Positions 7,548 to 15,312 of a stretch of DNA of 38,463 bases are shown in pieces. A model generated the notes under the pieces. The model saw only the letters and a list, made by a program, of their open reading frames with translations. It had not been told where the DNA came from and did not search any database. The stretch is from DATLYH01 sp035575035 (GTDB taxonomy: Bacteria; Planctomycetota; Planctomycetia; Gemmatales; Gemmataceae): positions 1-38,463 of the forward strand of contig DATLYH010000208.1 of the NCBI GenBank assembly GCA_035575035.1, written 5' to 3'. Position 1 is the first letter of the stretch, and each line of letters begins with the position of its first letter. The translations under genes were made by a program, and so were the position numbers.

Positions 7548-8358
7548 ATGCCCGTCACCTCCCCCACTTACCAACTCACCGACGACCCGTACGCCCAGAT
7601 CGAGGACCTGCTGTCCCCCAACGGGCGGCGGGGCGGCCAGGGGAAGGACCACCGCACCCTGATGGACGGCATTCTCTGGGTCTTGTCCGACAGCGGCCGC
7701 TGGCGCAACCTGCCGGAGCGCTTCGGCCCCTGGCCGAGCGTCTACGACCGCTTCCGCAGCTGGACCCGCCGGGGGCTCTGGCACAAGATCCGGCGGCGGC
7801 TGCAGGCACGCAAGATGCGTGCCGGCGACATGGACGGGGAATGGTTCGGCATCGATGGCAGCGTCGTGCGCGCACACCCGTCGGCGGCCGGCGCCTCGAA
7901 AAAAAACTCCCGGCCGGGAAGCCGGAGGACCATGCCCTCGGCCGCAGCCAAGGGGCTTCGGGACCAAGCTGCACCTGATCTGCGACGGCGAAGGGACGCC
8001 GAGGGCGGTGGCCGTCGGGCCGGGGCAGCAGCACGAGACGCAGCAAGCGCTTCCGCTGCTGGAGGAGGCCACGGCCGGGCCGGAGCAGCCGGCGAAGGTG
8101 GCCGGGGACAAGGGGTACTCGGCCGGCTGGCTGCGGGAAGGGCTCAAGGAGCGGGGCTTGACGCCGATCATCGCCCACAAGAAGAACGAGACGGCCCGCC
8201 CCAAGCGGTTCGACAAGCAGACGTATCGTCGGCGGAATATCGTCGAGCGGTGCATCGGCAATCTCCAGTGGTTCCGGCGCGTGGCCACGCGGTACGAGAA
8301 GCTGGCAACGCATTACCTGGCGATGGTCACGTTGGCCATCATATTTCGGCTCCTATAA
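7548..8358 (+). pseudogene. IS5-family DDE transposase, two frame breaks
   Basis: Frame 1 from the ATG at 7548 (ribosome site CCAAGGAGCGGCAC) encodes the N-terminal half: YAQIEDLLSPNG, LWVLSDSGRWRNLPERFGPW and the first Asp motif GIDGSVVRAHPSAAGASKK. At an A8 run (7899-7906) it must shift -1 on the slippery heptamer A AAA AAC (7901-7907) to read KPEDHALGRSQG. At 7952-7955 a run of four G where five are needed forces a second change into the frame reading GFGTKLHLICDGEG, VAGDKGYSAGW (second Asp) and RRRNIVERCIGNLQW (third acidic residue), stopping at 8358. The first shift may be programmed, as in relatives that join two frames; the second looks like a 1-bp loss or a base-calling error. Confidence 0.85.
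7901..7907 (+). promoter_or_regulatory. Slippery heptamer A AAA AAC (candidate programmed -1 frameshift)
   Basis: It lies in the correct phase (zero-frame codons AAA AAC) at the end of the first transposase frame. A -1 step leads into the frame that continues the family sequence. Frameshifting at A-runs is established for several IS5 subgroups; its use here is inferred. Confidence 0.6.
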
Positions 8359-8592
8359 GCCGGATTCACCAGACACGACCTAGGACCCGCCTGTAACCTG
8401 TTCCGTTTGCCTAACGTTCTGTCCACCTCTGCAATTGGAAAATCATGAGAGCTACCTATTGAACGGGTTGCCCGCGCTTCCTAAAATCAACCACAGACTC
8501 CTGGCGTCCCTCCCTTTTTCCAGCCCGCCGTGCTGGAATCGGGACTGGAGAAGTGGCCTTCGCCCGATCTTCTTGCCGACGGAAACCGTTTC

Positions 8593-9030
8593 ATGCAGCC
8601 GTTGTTGCCTTGCCGACCCCTCACCGGAATCGTGGCGCTGGCTTTGCTCCCTCTTGCCGCTTGCGGCCCGAACCGTCCGCCGGTCTACCCGGTTAGCGGC
8701 CAAGTTTTCTACGGAGGCAAACCGACCCCGGGCGCTCTTGTCGTGTTCCACCCGGCCGGCACGGAAGACCCACTCGCCCCCCGGCCGTCCGGCCAGGTTC
8801 AGGAAGACGGCTCCTTCACCCTCACCACCTATGAGCCCGGCGACGGCGCCCCCGAAGGGGAGTACGACGTGGCCATCGTCTGGATTCCGGAGAACGCCCA
8901 GCCCAACCCAAAAACCGCTGAGGTTCCCAACCGTCTGCCGCCGCGTTATGCGGCGCCGCAGACCTCCGGCCTGCGGGTGAAGGTCGAGAAGCAAACCAAC
9001 CATCTGCCGCCCTTCCAGCTGACCCGGTAG
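8593..9030 (+). CDS. Small lipoprotein, carboxypeptidase-regulatory-like fold
   Basis: 145 residues from the ATG at 8593, which places a lipobox (LLPLAAC, Cys23) at the end of a short signal peptide; the longer in-frame start at 8530 would hide it. After the Cys comes YPVSGQVFYGGKPTPGALVVFHP, then QEDGSFTLTTYEPGDGAPEGEYDV, the pattern of planctomycete lipoproteins with a transthyretin/carboxypeptidase-regulatory-like beta sandwich. Likely anchored to a membrane and facing the periplasm. It is 50 bp upstream of the DUF1559 gene, a pairing common in this phylum, so an operon is probable. Molecular role unknown. Confidence 0.8.
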   Translation: MQPLLPCRPLTGIVALALLPLAACGPNRPPVYPVSGQVFYGGKPTPGALVVFHPAGTEDPLAPRPSGQVQEDGSFTLTTYEPGDGAPEGEYDVAIVWIPENAQPNPKTAEVPNRLPPRYAAPQTSGLRVKVEKQTNHLPPFQLTR

Positions 9031-9080
9031 CCGGATGCCGCGGCCTGTATTCTTCACCATCCCTTTGTAAGGAGGTAATC

Positions 9081-9983
9081 ATGGTGGTGCGAGCAACCTC
9101 ACGCCGCGCGAACGGCTTCACGCTGATCGAGTTGTTGGTGGTCATTGCCATCATCGCCATCTTGATCGCGCTGCTCTTGCCGGCGGTGCAGAAGGTCCGC
9201 GAGGCCGCCGCCAAGACGCAGTGCACCAACAACCTGCGGCAACTCGGCCTGGCCCTGCACAATTATCACGGCACGGCCGGCGGCTTCCCCCCCGGGCGGT
9301 ACGCCCCGCAGACCGGCATTGTCCATTCCTGGACGCCGCTCATTCTCCCCTACATTGAGCAGGACAACCTGGCCCGGCTCTACCGTCTCGACCGGACCTG
9401 GAATGATGCCGCCACCAACGACGCCAACCCGGGCGGGGTCAACCAGCACGATATCAAGACGTTCCTCTGCCCGTCGGCCCCGCCCGCCCGCAAAGGTTCG
9501 CGCAACCGCGGCGTCATGGACTATTCGCCGCCTAACCAGATCACCCGGCCGAACCCCTTCGTCACCAACATGCCCCGTTCGGACCCGACCTACATCGGCA
9601 TCTTGGGGAACAACATCGCCCGCCGGGTGGTGGAGATCACTGACGGCTCGTCGAGCACCATCCTGCTGGCCGAGGATGGCGGCCGTAACCAGACCTGGCA
9701 GATGGGGAAATTCATCAGCACCGGGGGCGGCACGGGCGCCTGGGCCAACCCGGACACCCAGATCACGGTGACCGGTTTTAACCCCACGACCATGACCACC
9801 CCGGGAGGGTGCGCGGTCAACTGCAATAACCGGGACGAGGTCTACAGCTTCCACCCCGGCGGGGCCAATGTGCTGATGGGCGACGGCTCGGTCCAGTTCC
9901 TCCGCGAAGGGACCGATGTCAATGTGCTCATCATGCTGGTCACGCGCGCCCAGGGAGAGGTGATCCCGCCGAACGCCTTCTAA
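9081..9983 (+). CDS. DUF1559 domain protein with prepilin-type N-terminus
   Basis: 300 residues. The N-terminus is a type IV prepilin/pseudopilin leader: Arg-rich start, then Gly12, the cleavage-methylation motif FTLIELLVVIAIIAIL with Glu at +5, and a hydrophobic helix running to LLLPAVQKVREAA. The rest is DUF1559: TQCTNNLRQLGLALHNYH, FLCPSAP, ILLAEDGG and the C-terminal FHPGGANVLMGDGSVQFL. An excellent ribosome site (AAGGAGG) precedes the ATG. Such proteins occur in dozens of copies per planctomycete genome and are thought to be pilin-like surface components. It probably forms an operon with the lipoprotein upstream. Confidence 0.95.
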   Translation: MVVRATSRRANGFTLIELLVVIAIIAILIALLLPAVQKVREAAAKTQCTNNLRQLGLALHNYHGTAGGFPPGRYAPQTGIVHSWTPLILPYIEQDNLARLYRLDRTWNDAATNDANPGGVNQHDIKTFLCPSAPPARKGSRNRGVMDYSPPNQITRPNPFVTNMPRSDPTYIGILGNNIARRVVEITDGSSSTILLAEDGGRNQTWQMGKFISTGGGTGAWANPDTQITVTGFNPTTMTTPGGCAVNCNNRDEVYSFHPGGANVLMGDGSVQFLREGTDVNVLIMLVTRAQGEVIPPNAF

Positions 9984-10101
9984 CCGCTTCACCGAACCGG
10001 GACCGGCGGCGCCAGCCGCCCCTTGTTTGCCCGTCACGGCTGGCTCTCCAGTCGGGATTGGTCCGGACGGGTGGCCCGGTTCAACGGCAGCCGGCAGCCC
10101 T

Positions 10102-10380
10102 TCAGCGCCGGTCTGGCATGCGGAACCGGAGGTGCTCTTCCAGCACCCGGCGAAACTCATGCACGTCCACGTCGCGCTCGCAGCAGACGAGCATCAGCGC
10201 CCCGTCCGAACGGAAGTTGCCGTCCCATTCCATCACCTGCTCGTCGGTCCAGGATGGGTCGTAGCGGGCCAGGTGCTCGTCGGGCAACCGGGCCAGGTAC
10301 GCCCTCAGGCTGACGTCCGTCTCGTCCATCGGCACGCCGGCCGGCAGATGTTCGTAATCGGGCTCGCAGTCGGTATTCAT
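10102..10380 (-). CDS. Small acidic hypothetical protein
   Basis: 92 residues from the ATG at 10380, which has a GGAGGATCAGCG ribosome site. The protein is Asp/Glu-rich with few hydrophobic stretches: TDEQVMEWDGNFRSDGAL, then LVCCERDVDVHEFRRVLEEH. No domain recognised and no signal peptide. It lies 63 bp downstream of the amidohydrolase gene on the same strand and may be co-transcribed with it. Function unknown. Confidence 0.55.
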   Translation of the reverse strand: MNTDCEPDYEHLPAGVPMDETDVSLRAYLARLPDEHLARYDPSWTDEQVMEWDGNFRSDGALMLVCCERDVDVHEFRRVLEEHLRFRMPDRR

Positions 10381-10443
10381 CGCTGATCCTCCGCAGCAAC
10401 TCGCTGAGTCGTGGAGCACAGGCGCCCCGCTCCATGCAGTACC

Positions 10444-11964
10444 TTACTCTTCCGCCCGGACCCAGCCGTAGGCCGCGTTCGTGCGCCGCCCTCCCTGGTC
10501 AAGGTAGGCCTGCTTCAGCTTCTCGAAGGTGTCCCGCGGCAGCCCCTTGCGCGGGGCGTTCACGTCCACGCCGTAGATCTTCGCCGCGTTCAGGCCGAAG
10601 ATCTTCGCCTTGTCCTCCTTGGTCAACTTGGTATAGCCGAACTTCTCGCACAGCTCGTCGGAAATCTGGAAGCGCTTGAAGGCGTCGATCACCCACTGCG
10701 GCGAGCCCCACCACAAGCAGTCGGTCCCCCAGATGACATGATCGACTCCATAGTACTTGATGTTCTTGCCGATCAGGTGCTGGCACATCACCGGGTGCTG
10801 GATCGCCAGGCTGCCGAAGGCCGAGCCGATCTCCGGATAAACGTTGGTCAGCTGCGGGTTGCGCTGCTTGATCTTCATAAGGACATCGTGCCAGGCGAAA
10901 TCGCCGGTCGTCGGGTCGAAGAATCCTTCCTTCTTGAACTCCGGCTCGGCCGGGTCGTGCTTCAGGGCCGAGTGGTAGATGATGAAGGTCAGGTCAGGGT
11001 GGTCGAGGGCGGCCTTCTCCACGTCGGCCGGATTGGCCAGGTGGCCCAGGGTTCGCGACTGCGAGGCGTAGCCCTTGTGCACTGAGAAAATTTTCAGCCC
11101 CAGCTTCTTGGAGCGCTCGTAGAACGGGTAGGTCAGCTTCTCGTCGTCGAGCCGGAAGCCGTTGCCGGAGCGGCCGGGGTCGGTGTGGCAGTACCACTTC
11201 CACGAGTCGATGCCGTAGGTCTTGACCTCGCGCTCCATCTGTTCGAACAGGGCGGTCCAGTCGGGGGCATTGGTCTTGGTGTCCCAGTAGTGGTTGGGGG
11301 CGCAGTTCCCCTGGCACAGCGCCCGCTGGCAGCCGGCCAGGTCGTTGATCTCCTTCTTGCGCTGAGCCATCAGCCAACTCGGCAGGATCTGACCGGCGTA
11401 GCCCGGGGTCCGCGCCTTGCCCTCCAGAATCTTACCGTCCGGCCCGCGGTTGATCTCCTTGCCCGGCACGCCGGAGATCACGATCATGTTCGTTTCGCTG
11501 TCAAAGAAGATTTCCTTGACAAAATTGGGGAAGCTGTAGGCGTCCGCGTCATTCTTGAGCTTGAAGCCCATGTTGCGGATGAACTCCATGTCGCGGAAGC
11601 CCAGGGCCAGGCCGTTGGTGAAGTGGGTCTGGACATCAAAGATGAAGTACTCTCCCTTGGGCCATTTCTCCTCGGTAGCGGCCGGCTCCAGCGTCTCGAT
11701 CTCTTCGACCTCCCAGTGCTTGCCGTAGACCAAGTTGCTGGCGAGGAAGCAGGTGGCTAGGCCCATTGAGCTGGCCATGAAGCTCCGGCGGTCCATGCCG
11801 AGCTTCTTCGCCTTCTCCTCAGCCAGAACGCCGATCAGGTACTCGACCTTTTTTTGTGACTCGTTCTGCGGCCGAGGAATGAACTCCTCGTTGGAGACAA
11901 CCTGCGTCGGCACAGGGGAATCGACCCCCTTTTTCCGGTCGCGCTGCCACTTGGGGACCCACAT
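10444..11964 (-). CDS. Amidohydrolase family protein with Tat-like signal
   Basis: 506 residues. The body is an amidohydrolase-2 (COG2159-like) TIM barrel: FDVQTHFTNG near the start of the barrel, DSWKWYCHTDPG, LKIFSVHKGYA, LTFIIYHSALKH, NVYPEIGSAFGSLA and HVIWGTDCLWWGSPQW, giving the His and Asp residues expected of a metal site. A twin-arginine segment (MDRRSFMASSMGLATCFLAS) lies about residues 58-77, so the protein may be exported by Tat with an unusually long n-region, or it may use an internal start. It is not assigned to a defined substrate; family members hydrolyse or decarboxylate aromatic or amide substrates. The Cys-rich stretch GCQRALCQGNC is unusual and could bind metal. Confidence 0.82.
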   Translation of the reverse strand: MWVPKWQRDRKKGVDSPVPTQVVSNEEFIPRPQNESQKKVEYLIGVLAEEKAKKLGMDRRSFMASSMGLATCFLASNLVYGKHWEVEEIETLEPAATEEKWPKGEYFIFDVQTHFTNGLALGFRDMEFIRNMGFKLKNDADAYSFPNFVKEIFFDSETNMIVISGVPGKEINRGPDGKILEGKARTPGYAGQILPSWLMAQRKKEINDLAGCQRALCQGNCAPNHYWDTKTNAPDWTALFEQMEREVKTYGIDSWKWYCHTDPGRSGNGFRLDDEKLTYPFYERSKKLGLKIFSVHKGYASQSRTLGHLANPADVEKAALDHPDLTFIIYHSALKHDPAEPEFKKEGFFDPTTGDFAWHDVLMKIKQRNPQLTNVYPEIGSAFGSLAIQHPVMCQHLIGKNIKYYGVDHVIWGTDCLWWGSPQWVIDAFKRFQISDELCEKFGYTKLTKEDKAKIFGLNAAKIYGVDVNAPRKGLPRDTFEKLKQAYLDQGGRRTNAAYGWVRAEE

Positions 11965-12198
11965 GGGACGGCTCCTTGCGAAGGGGACGGGCGACGTGAG
12001 ATGCGTGTACTATCGGGGCGCGGCCGGCCGTTGTCAACCGCCGGTAGTGAATCCGTTGGAGTGGCACGTCCGGGAGTCTACGACGGGCAGGCCACCTGGG
12101 GCAAAGGGAATCCCGGCGAAACAGCCGGTTTCCTTTACAACCGCCGCACCCGCCGGTATGCTGCTGCCAAAGGCCTCGCTCGTGACTGGAGGTGCGCC

Positions 12199-12645
12199 AT
12201 GAAAGGAAAGGTGTTGTTGGTCTTGATCGTCGGGCTGGTGCTGGCCGCCGCCCAGCCCAAGGAAGAGGTCAAGAGGGACCTGGAAAAGTTGCAAGGGACC
12301 TGGATCGTAGCGTCGCTGATCGCTGACGGCAAGGAAGTGCCCGCGGAGGACCTCAAGGACCTGCGGGTGGTGATCAAGGACAACACTTACACCCTGTATG
12401 TCAAGGACAAGGTCTTCGAGGAGGGGACGTTCACCATCGACCCGACCAAGAAGCCCAAGACGATTGACTCGACGCCGACGAGCGGCCCGAACAAGGGGAA
12501 AAAATCACTCGGTATCTATGAGATCGAAGGTGACACGTTGAAGATGGCCTCGGGCCCCGCGGGCAAGGACCAGCGCCCCAAGGAGTTCGCCAGCAAGCCG
12601 GGGACCGAGGACGAGCTGGCCGTCTACAAGCGCGAGAAGAAGTGA
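12199..12645 (+). CDS. TIGR03067-type exported protein
   Basis: 148 residues from the ATG at 12199, preceded by a CTGGAGG ribosome site. A signal peptide (MKGKVLLVLIVGLVLAAA) is followed by a lipocalin-like small domain: DLEKLQGTWIVASLIADGK, TYTLYVKDKVFEEGTFTID, KTIDSTPTSGPNKGKKSLG, YEIEGDTLKM and FASKPGTEDELAVYKREKK. The W-V-A/K-x-D-P order is the TIGR03067 planctomycete family, of which there are many paralogues per genome. Periplasmic or extracellular; ligand unknown. The stop codon is the first base of a 24-bp tandem repeat. Confidence 0.88.
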   Translation: MKGKVLLVLIVGLVLAAAQPKEEVKRDLEKLQGTWIVASLIADGKEVPAEDLKDLRVVIKDNTYTLYVKDKVFEEGTFTIDPTKKPKTIDSTPTSGPNKGKKSLGIYEIEGDTLKMASGPAGKDQRPKEFASKPGTEDELAVYKREKK

Positions 12646-12690
12646 ATCCGGTCCATCGCGAGGCTATGAATCCGGTCCATCGCGCGGCTA
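12643..12690. repeat. 24-bp tandem duplication at the 3' end of the TIGR03067 gene
   Basis: Two copies (12643-12666 and 12667-12690) with one mismatch; each begins TGAATCCGGTCCATCGCG. The first copy supplies the stop codon. It lies directly before the orphan WD40 fragment and may mark the recombination scar there. Confidence 0.85.
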
Positions 12691-12693
12691 CCG

Positions 12694-12885
12694 GTGAGGC
12701 GAATTCGGCTACGGGTGAGTCCATCCTTGCAGCTGGGCGAAGAGTGCAAGGGACTTTTCTGCCTGGCGTTTCCGCCGGACGGCCGGACGTTGGCGACGAG
12801 CGGCAGCGGCGTCATGGCCTTGTGGGACGTCCCTTCGGGTCAACTGCGGGGGACACTCCAGCTCCCCTGTCCGACGGCCCGGTGA
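12694..12885 (+). pseudogene. Orphan WD40 repeat fragment
   Basis: 63 codons contain one clear WD40 blade: FCLAFPPDGRTLATSGSG, then MALWDVPSGQLRGTL. Intact planctomycete WD40 proteins carry many such blades after a kinase or signal peptide; here nothing recognisable precedes or follows. It is a leftover of a larger gene, probably unexpressed. Confidence 0.7.
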
Positions 12886-12987
12886 AGTGGGGAACGGCGA
12901 TCGCACGCCAAACATCTCGGCGCGGGGCTGACATTGATCATCGGTCATTCCTTTGCCCCAGTCGCCTGCGCCGCCGGACGACCGAAT

Positions 12988-13185
12988 TCAGCCGCCGGGT
13001 CGGCTAGAGCACCCAATATCCGCTCCCAGGCTCGGTGATGTCATTCCGGGGTGGCCGGGGTGAAACGCAGCACTGCTTCTGCGGGTCGCTCCGGCCTGGG
13101 CGAAGAGGACGCTGTTGCCAGCCACTGGCCCGCAGGCAAGGCATGCGACAAGGACAATGAGAAAGAGTGACCTGGGAAGTTCCAT
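12988..13185 (-). CDS. Possible small exported protein or remnant
   Basis: 65 residues from the ATG at 13185, which has a CAAGGAGTATCCCCTT ribosome site. The N-terminus (MELPRSLFLIVLVACLACG) is a plausible signal peptide, with possible cleavage around SVLFAQAG. The remaining 35 residues (Ser, Pro, Gly-rich) have no recognisable fold, so this may be the start of a truncated exported protein. It is upstream of, and on the same strand as, nothing obvious; the gene at 13305 reads towards it. Confidence 0.4.
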   Translation of the reverse strand: MELPRSLFLIVLVACLACGPVAGNSVLFAQAGATRRSSAAFHPGHPGMTSPSLGADIGCSSRPGG

Positions 13186-13304
13186 AAGGGGATACTCCTT
13201 GAGGCCGAACGACAGCGCGGAGCGGCGGCCGCCGCTGTCGCTTGGCGCGGGGACTGCCGGCTTCAAGGCCGCAAACCATAACCGATCGGTTGACCGGATA
13301 CTCC

Positions 13305-14051
13305 CTAGCGGTTGTCTTTCTTGTTCCGTGGCGGCGGTGGGGTTGATTCGCCGGTCACCAGGACCATCGTGGCATACGGGAGATCCTCGCCGGGATCGTT
13401 GGCGCCCGGCGGGGCCGGCTTTTTGCCCAGGGTGATCTTGACGATGTGGCCCGGCTTAAGCTGGTCAAAGTCGCCCTTGTAGCCCGGCAACCGAGGGTCC
13501 CTCATCTGCTGGAGTTCAGCAGAGGTGTATTTCTTGGGGTTGCCCTTGTCGTCGAATATCAGGGGTGGCTGGAGGAAGCGGATCTTGGTGTTGTCGTCTG
13601 TCTGGATTTCGTAGTCGTCGCGTTTGGTGATCGTCTTGAAGACCTGCCGGTTGCTCACGCCGAGGCGGGTCAACTCGCGTTGGAGTCGTTGCATGTCGAG
13701 GGCCAGCTCCTGCATCCGGCGCATCCGCTCCCGTGGATTACGGCTCTGCATCACCCGGGCCTGCTCCCGCTGGACCTCCATCATCTGCCGGATGACCTTC
13801 TCCTGGGCATCGCCGGCTCGGACTCCCGCCAGCGGGTCGGCACTGGGCTCGTAGACCTGGTACTCCACCGCCAGAGTCAAGATCTTGGAGCTGCCACCGA
13901 CCATCGCCAACTTGCCGGTGATCTCGCCGGTCTGGGGGGCGGACTTCTTGTTGGCCGGCTGCTTGGACGCCGGGTTCTGGCCGGCCGCGAACGCGGTCAG
14001 TAGCACCACCAGCGCCGCCATCATACCGCCACATCGGAGTAGCTGTCGCAT
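13305..14051 (-). CDS. Exported hypothetical protein with central coiled coil
   Basis: 248 residues from the ATG at 14051 (ribosome site GGTGGAGGTTCGAGCA), giving the signal peptide MRQLLRCGGMMAALVVLLTA; an upstream in-frame start would mask it. The mature protein has a beta-type segment (GEITGKLAMVGGSSKILTLA, VEYQVYEP), a Gln/Arg/Met-rich helix of about 60 residues likely to form a coiled coil (REQARVMQSRNPRERMRRMQ onwards), then another beta segment ending in KPGHIVKITLGKKP. Its tail is Pro/Lys-rich. I do not recognise a named family; it looks like a planctomycete-specific periplasmic protein. Confidence 0.72.
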   Translation of the reverse strand: MRQLLRCGGMMAALVVLLTAFAAGQNPASKQPANKKSAPQTGEITGKLAMVGGSSKILTLAVEYQVYEPSADPLAGVRAGDAQEKVIRQMMEVQREQARVMQSRNPRERMRRMQELALDMQRLQRELTRLGVSNRQVFKTITKRDDYEIQTDDNTKIRFLQPPLIFDDKGNPKKYTSAELQQMRDPRLPGYKGDFDQLKPGHIVKITLGKKPAPPGANDPGEDLPYATMVLVTGESTPPPPRNKKDNR

Positions 14052-14225
14052 TGCTCGAACCTCCACCTGCCAGGGATGTTCGACTCGTGGAAACGGCGGC
14101 CCATTAAGCCGGGAATACAATATAGCCGTTTCCTTGCACGAGTCGAGAAAAATGCGGGCTCGTTATTCCCCGGCACCGATGCTCCGAGTTTGGAGCAACG
14201 TCACCCGCAACCACGGCCCGGATGA

Positions 14226-15113
14226 TTAATCGATCAGCCGCCGGGTGATGTCGCCGTAGGCGTCGATGCGGCGGTCCCGCAGGAAGGGCCAGTGGCGGCG
14301 CACTTCCTCCATCCGACGGCGGTCACAGGTGACGATCAGCAACTCCTCCCGGTCGTGCGACGCCCGCCGGATCACTTCGCCGAACGGGTCGCAGACGAAC
14401 GAGGCGCCCCAAAATTCCAGCCCTCCCTCGGCAGGTCCCTCGTGGCCGACCCGGTTGACCGCCGCCACGTAGACGCCATTGGCCACGGCATGGCTGCGCT
14501 GGATCAGTTCCCAGGCCTGGTGCTGGGCGGCCCCGTAGCGTGCCTTCTCCGCTGGGTGCCAGCCGATCGCCGTCGGGTAGAACAGGACCTCTGCCCCCCG
14601 CAGAGCTGTCAGCCGGGCCCCCTCCGGATACCACTGGTCCCAGCAGACCTGCACCCCGGCCCGGCCGAAGCGGGTGTCGAATGCCCGAAAACCCAGATCG
14701 CCGGGGGTGAAGTAATACTTTTCGTAGTAAAGCGGATCATCGGGGATGTGCATCTTGCGGTACAGGCCGCGCAGCGCGCCATCGGCGTCGAGGACGACAG
14801 CGGTGTTGTGGTAGACGCCCGGAGCGCGGCGCTCGAACAGGCTGGCCACCACCGCCGTGCCGGTCTCACGGGCCACCTGCCCCAGCCGCTCCGTTGAAGG
14901 GCCGGGAATCGGCTCAGCCAACTCGAAGTTAGCCGGGTCCTCGCGCTGGCAAAAGTACAGCGAGCGGAACAGTTCGGGCAGGCAGATGATCTGTGCCCCG
15001 GCGGCCGCCGCCTGGCGGATGCGGGCGACGGCCTTGTCGAGATTGGCTTCCGGCTCTGCCGCGCAGCGCATCTGCACCAGGCCGATGGTGAAGGTGTCCG
15101 GTTGTGTCGGCAT
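14226..15113 (-). CDS. aguB: Carbon-nitrogen hydrolase, N-carbamoylputrescine amidase-like
   Basis: 295 residues, the normal size. The nitrilase triad is visible: Glu47 in CLPELFRSLYF, Lys120 in YRKMHIPDDP and Cys157 in GVQVCWDQWYPE. CWDQWYPE, KMHIPDDPLYYEKYYFTPGD and the NRVGHEG region are typical of N-carbamoylputrescine amidases, which release putrescine, CO2 and ammonia in the arginine-agmatine route to polyamines. The ATG follows a very strong ribosome site (GGAGGAGGT). No agmatine deiminase partner (aguA) is in the window, so the specific substrate is inferred from sequence alone. The second heptamer-repeat element lies upstream of it, between this gene and the divergent glycosylase gene. 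Confidence 0.85.
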   Translation of the reverse strand: MPTQPDTFTIGLVQMRCAAEPEANLDKAVARIRQAAAAGAQIICLPELFRSLYFCQREDPANFELAEPIPGPSTERLGQVARETGTAVVASLFERRAPGVYHNTAVVLDADGALRGLYRKMHIPDDPLYYEKYYFTPGDLGFRAFDTRFGRAGVQVCWDQWYPEGARLTALRGAEVLFYPTAIGWHPAEKARYGAAQHQAWELIQRSHAVANGVYVAAVNRVGHEGPAEGGLEFWGASFVCDPFGEVIRRASHDREELLIVTCDRRRMEEVRRHWPFLRDRRIDAYGDITRRLID

Positions 15114-15201
15114 GGCCGTACCTCCTCCAGTTCATCCCGCGACATCCGCCCGAACCGACCTGGAAGCGACCGGGGCGGCTCTGGTAAATCTTCATTATAT
15201 G

Positions 15202-15303
15202 TCATTGGTCATTCGTCATTAGGGGAGAGAAGGCTCAGGAGTTCTGACCACTTACCAATGACGAATGACGAATGACCAATGACCAATGACGAATGACGAA
15301 TGG
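15202..15303. repeat. Second heptanucleotide inverted-array element, upstream of the uracil-DNA glycosylase gene
   Basis: The left arm at 15202-15220 is about 2.7 units (TCATTGG, TCATTCG, TCATT). The right arm at 15255-15303 is exactly seven units of C(C/G)AATGA, the same number and nearly the same order as the right arm at 5261. The arms are complementary. The spacer ends CCACTTACCA, like the spacer of the first element. The right arm stops 9 bp before the ATG, and its terminal GGGAG overlaps the ribosome site. Confidence 0.9.
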
Positions 15304-15312
15304 GAGAACCTC

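Larger units (their letters stand above)
7471..8379 (+). mobile_element. IS5-family insertion sequence (909 bp) flanked by CTAG
   Basis: Perfect 17-bp terminal inverted repeats: GTCGTGTCTGGTGAATC at 7471-7487 and its complement at 8363-8379. Both ends are bordered by CTAG (7467-7470 and 8380-8383), matching the YTAR-type target duplication known for the IS5 family; because CTAG is palindromic, its share between element and target is ambiguous. The interior holds one transposase in broken frames. Apart from that the element is full length with intact ends, so it arrived recently or could still be mobilised in trans. Confidence 0.92.

Noticed and set aside
9099..10160. 353-residue minus-strand frame across the DUF1559 gene
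   Set aside because: It is antisense to a clear pilin-like gene; no domain or ribosome site.
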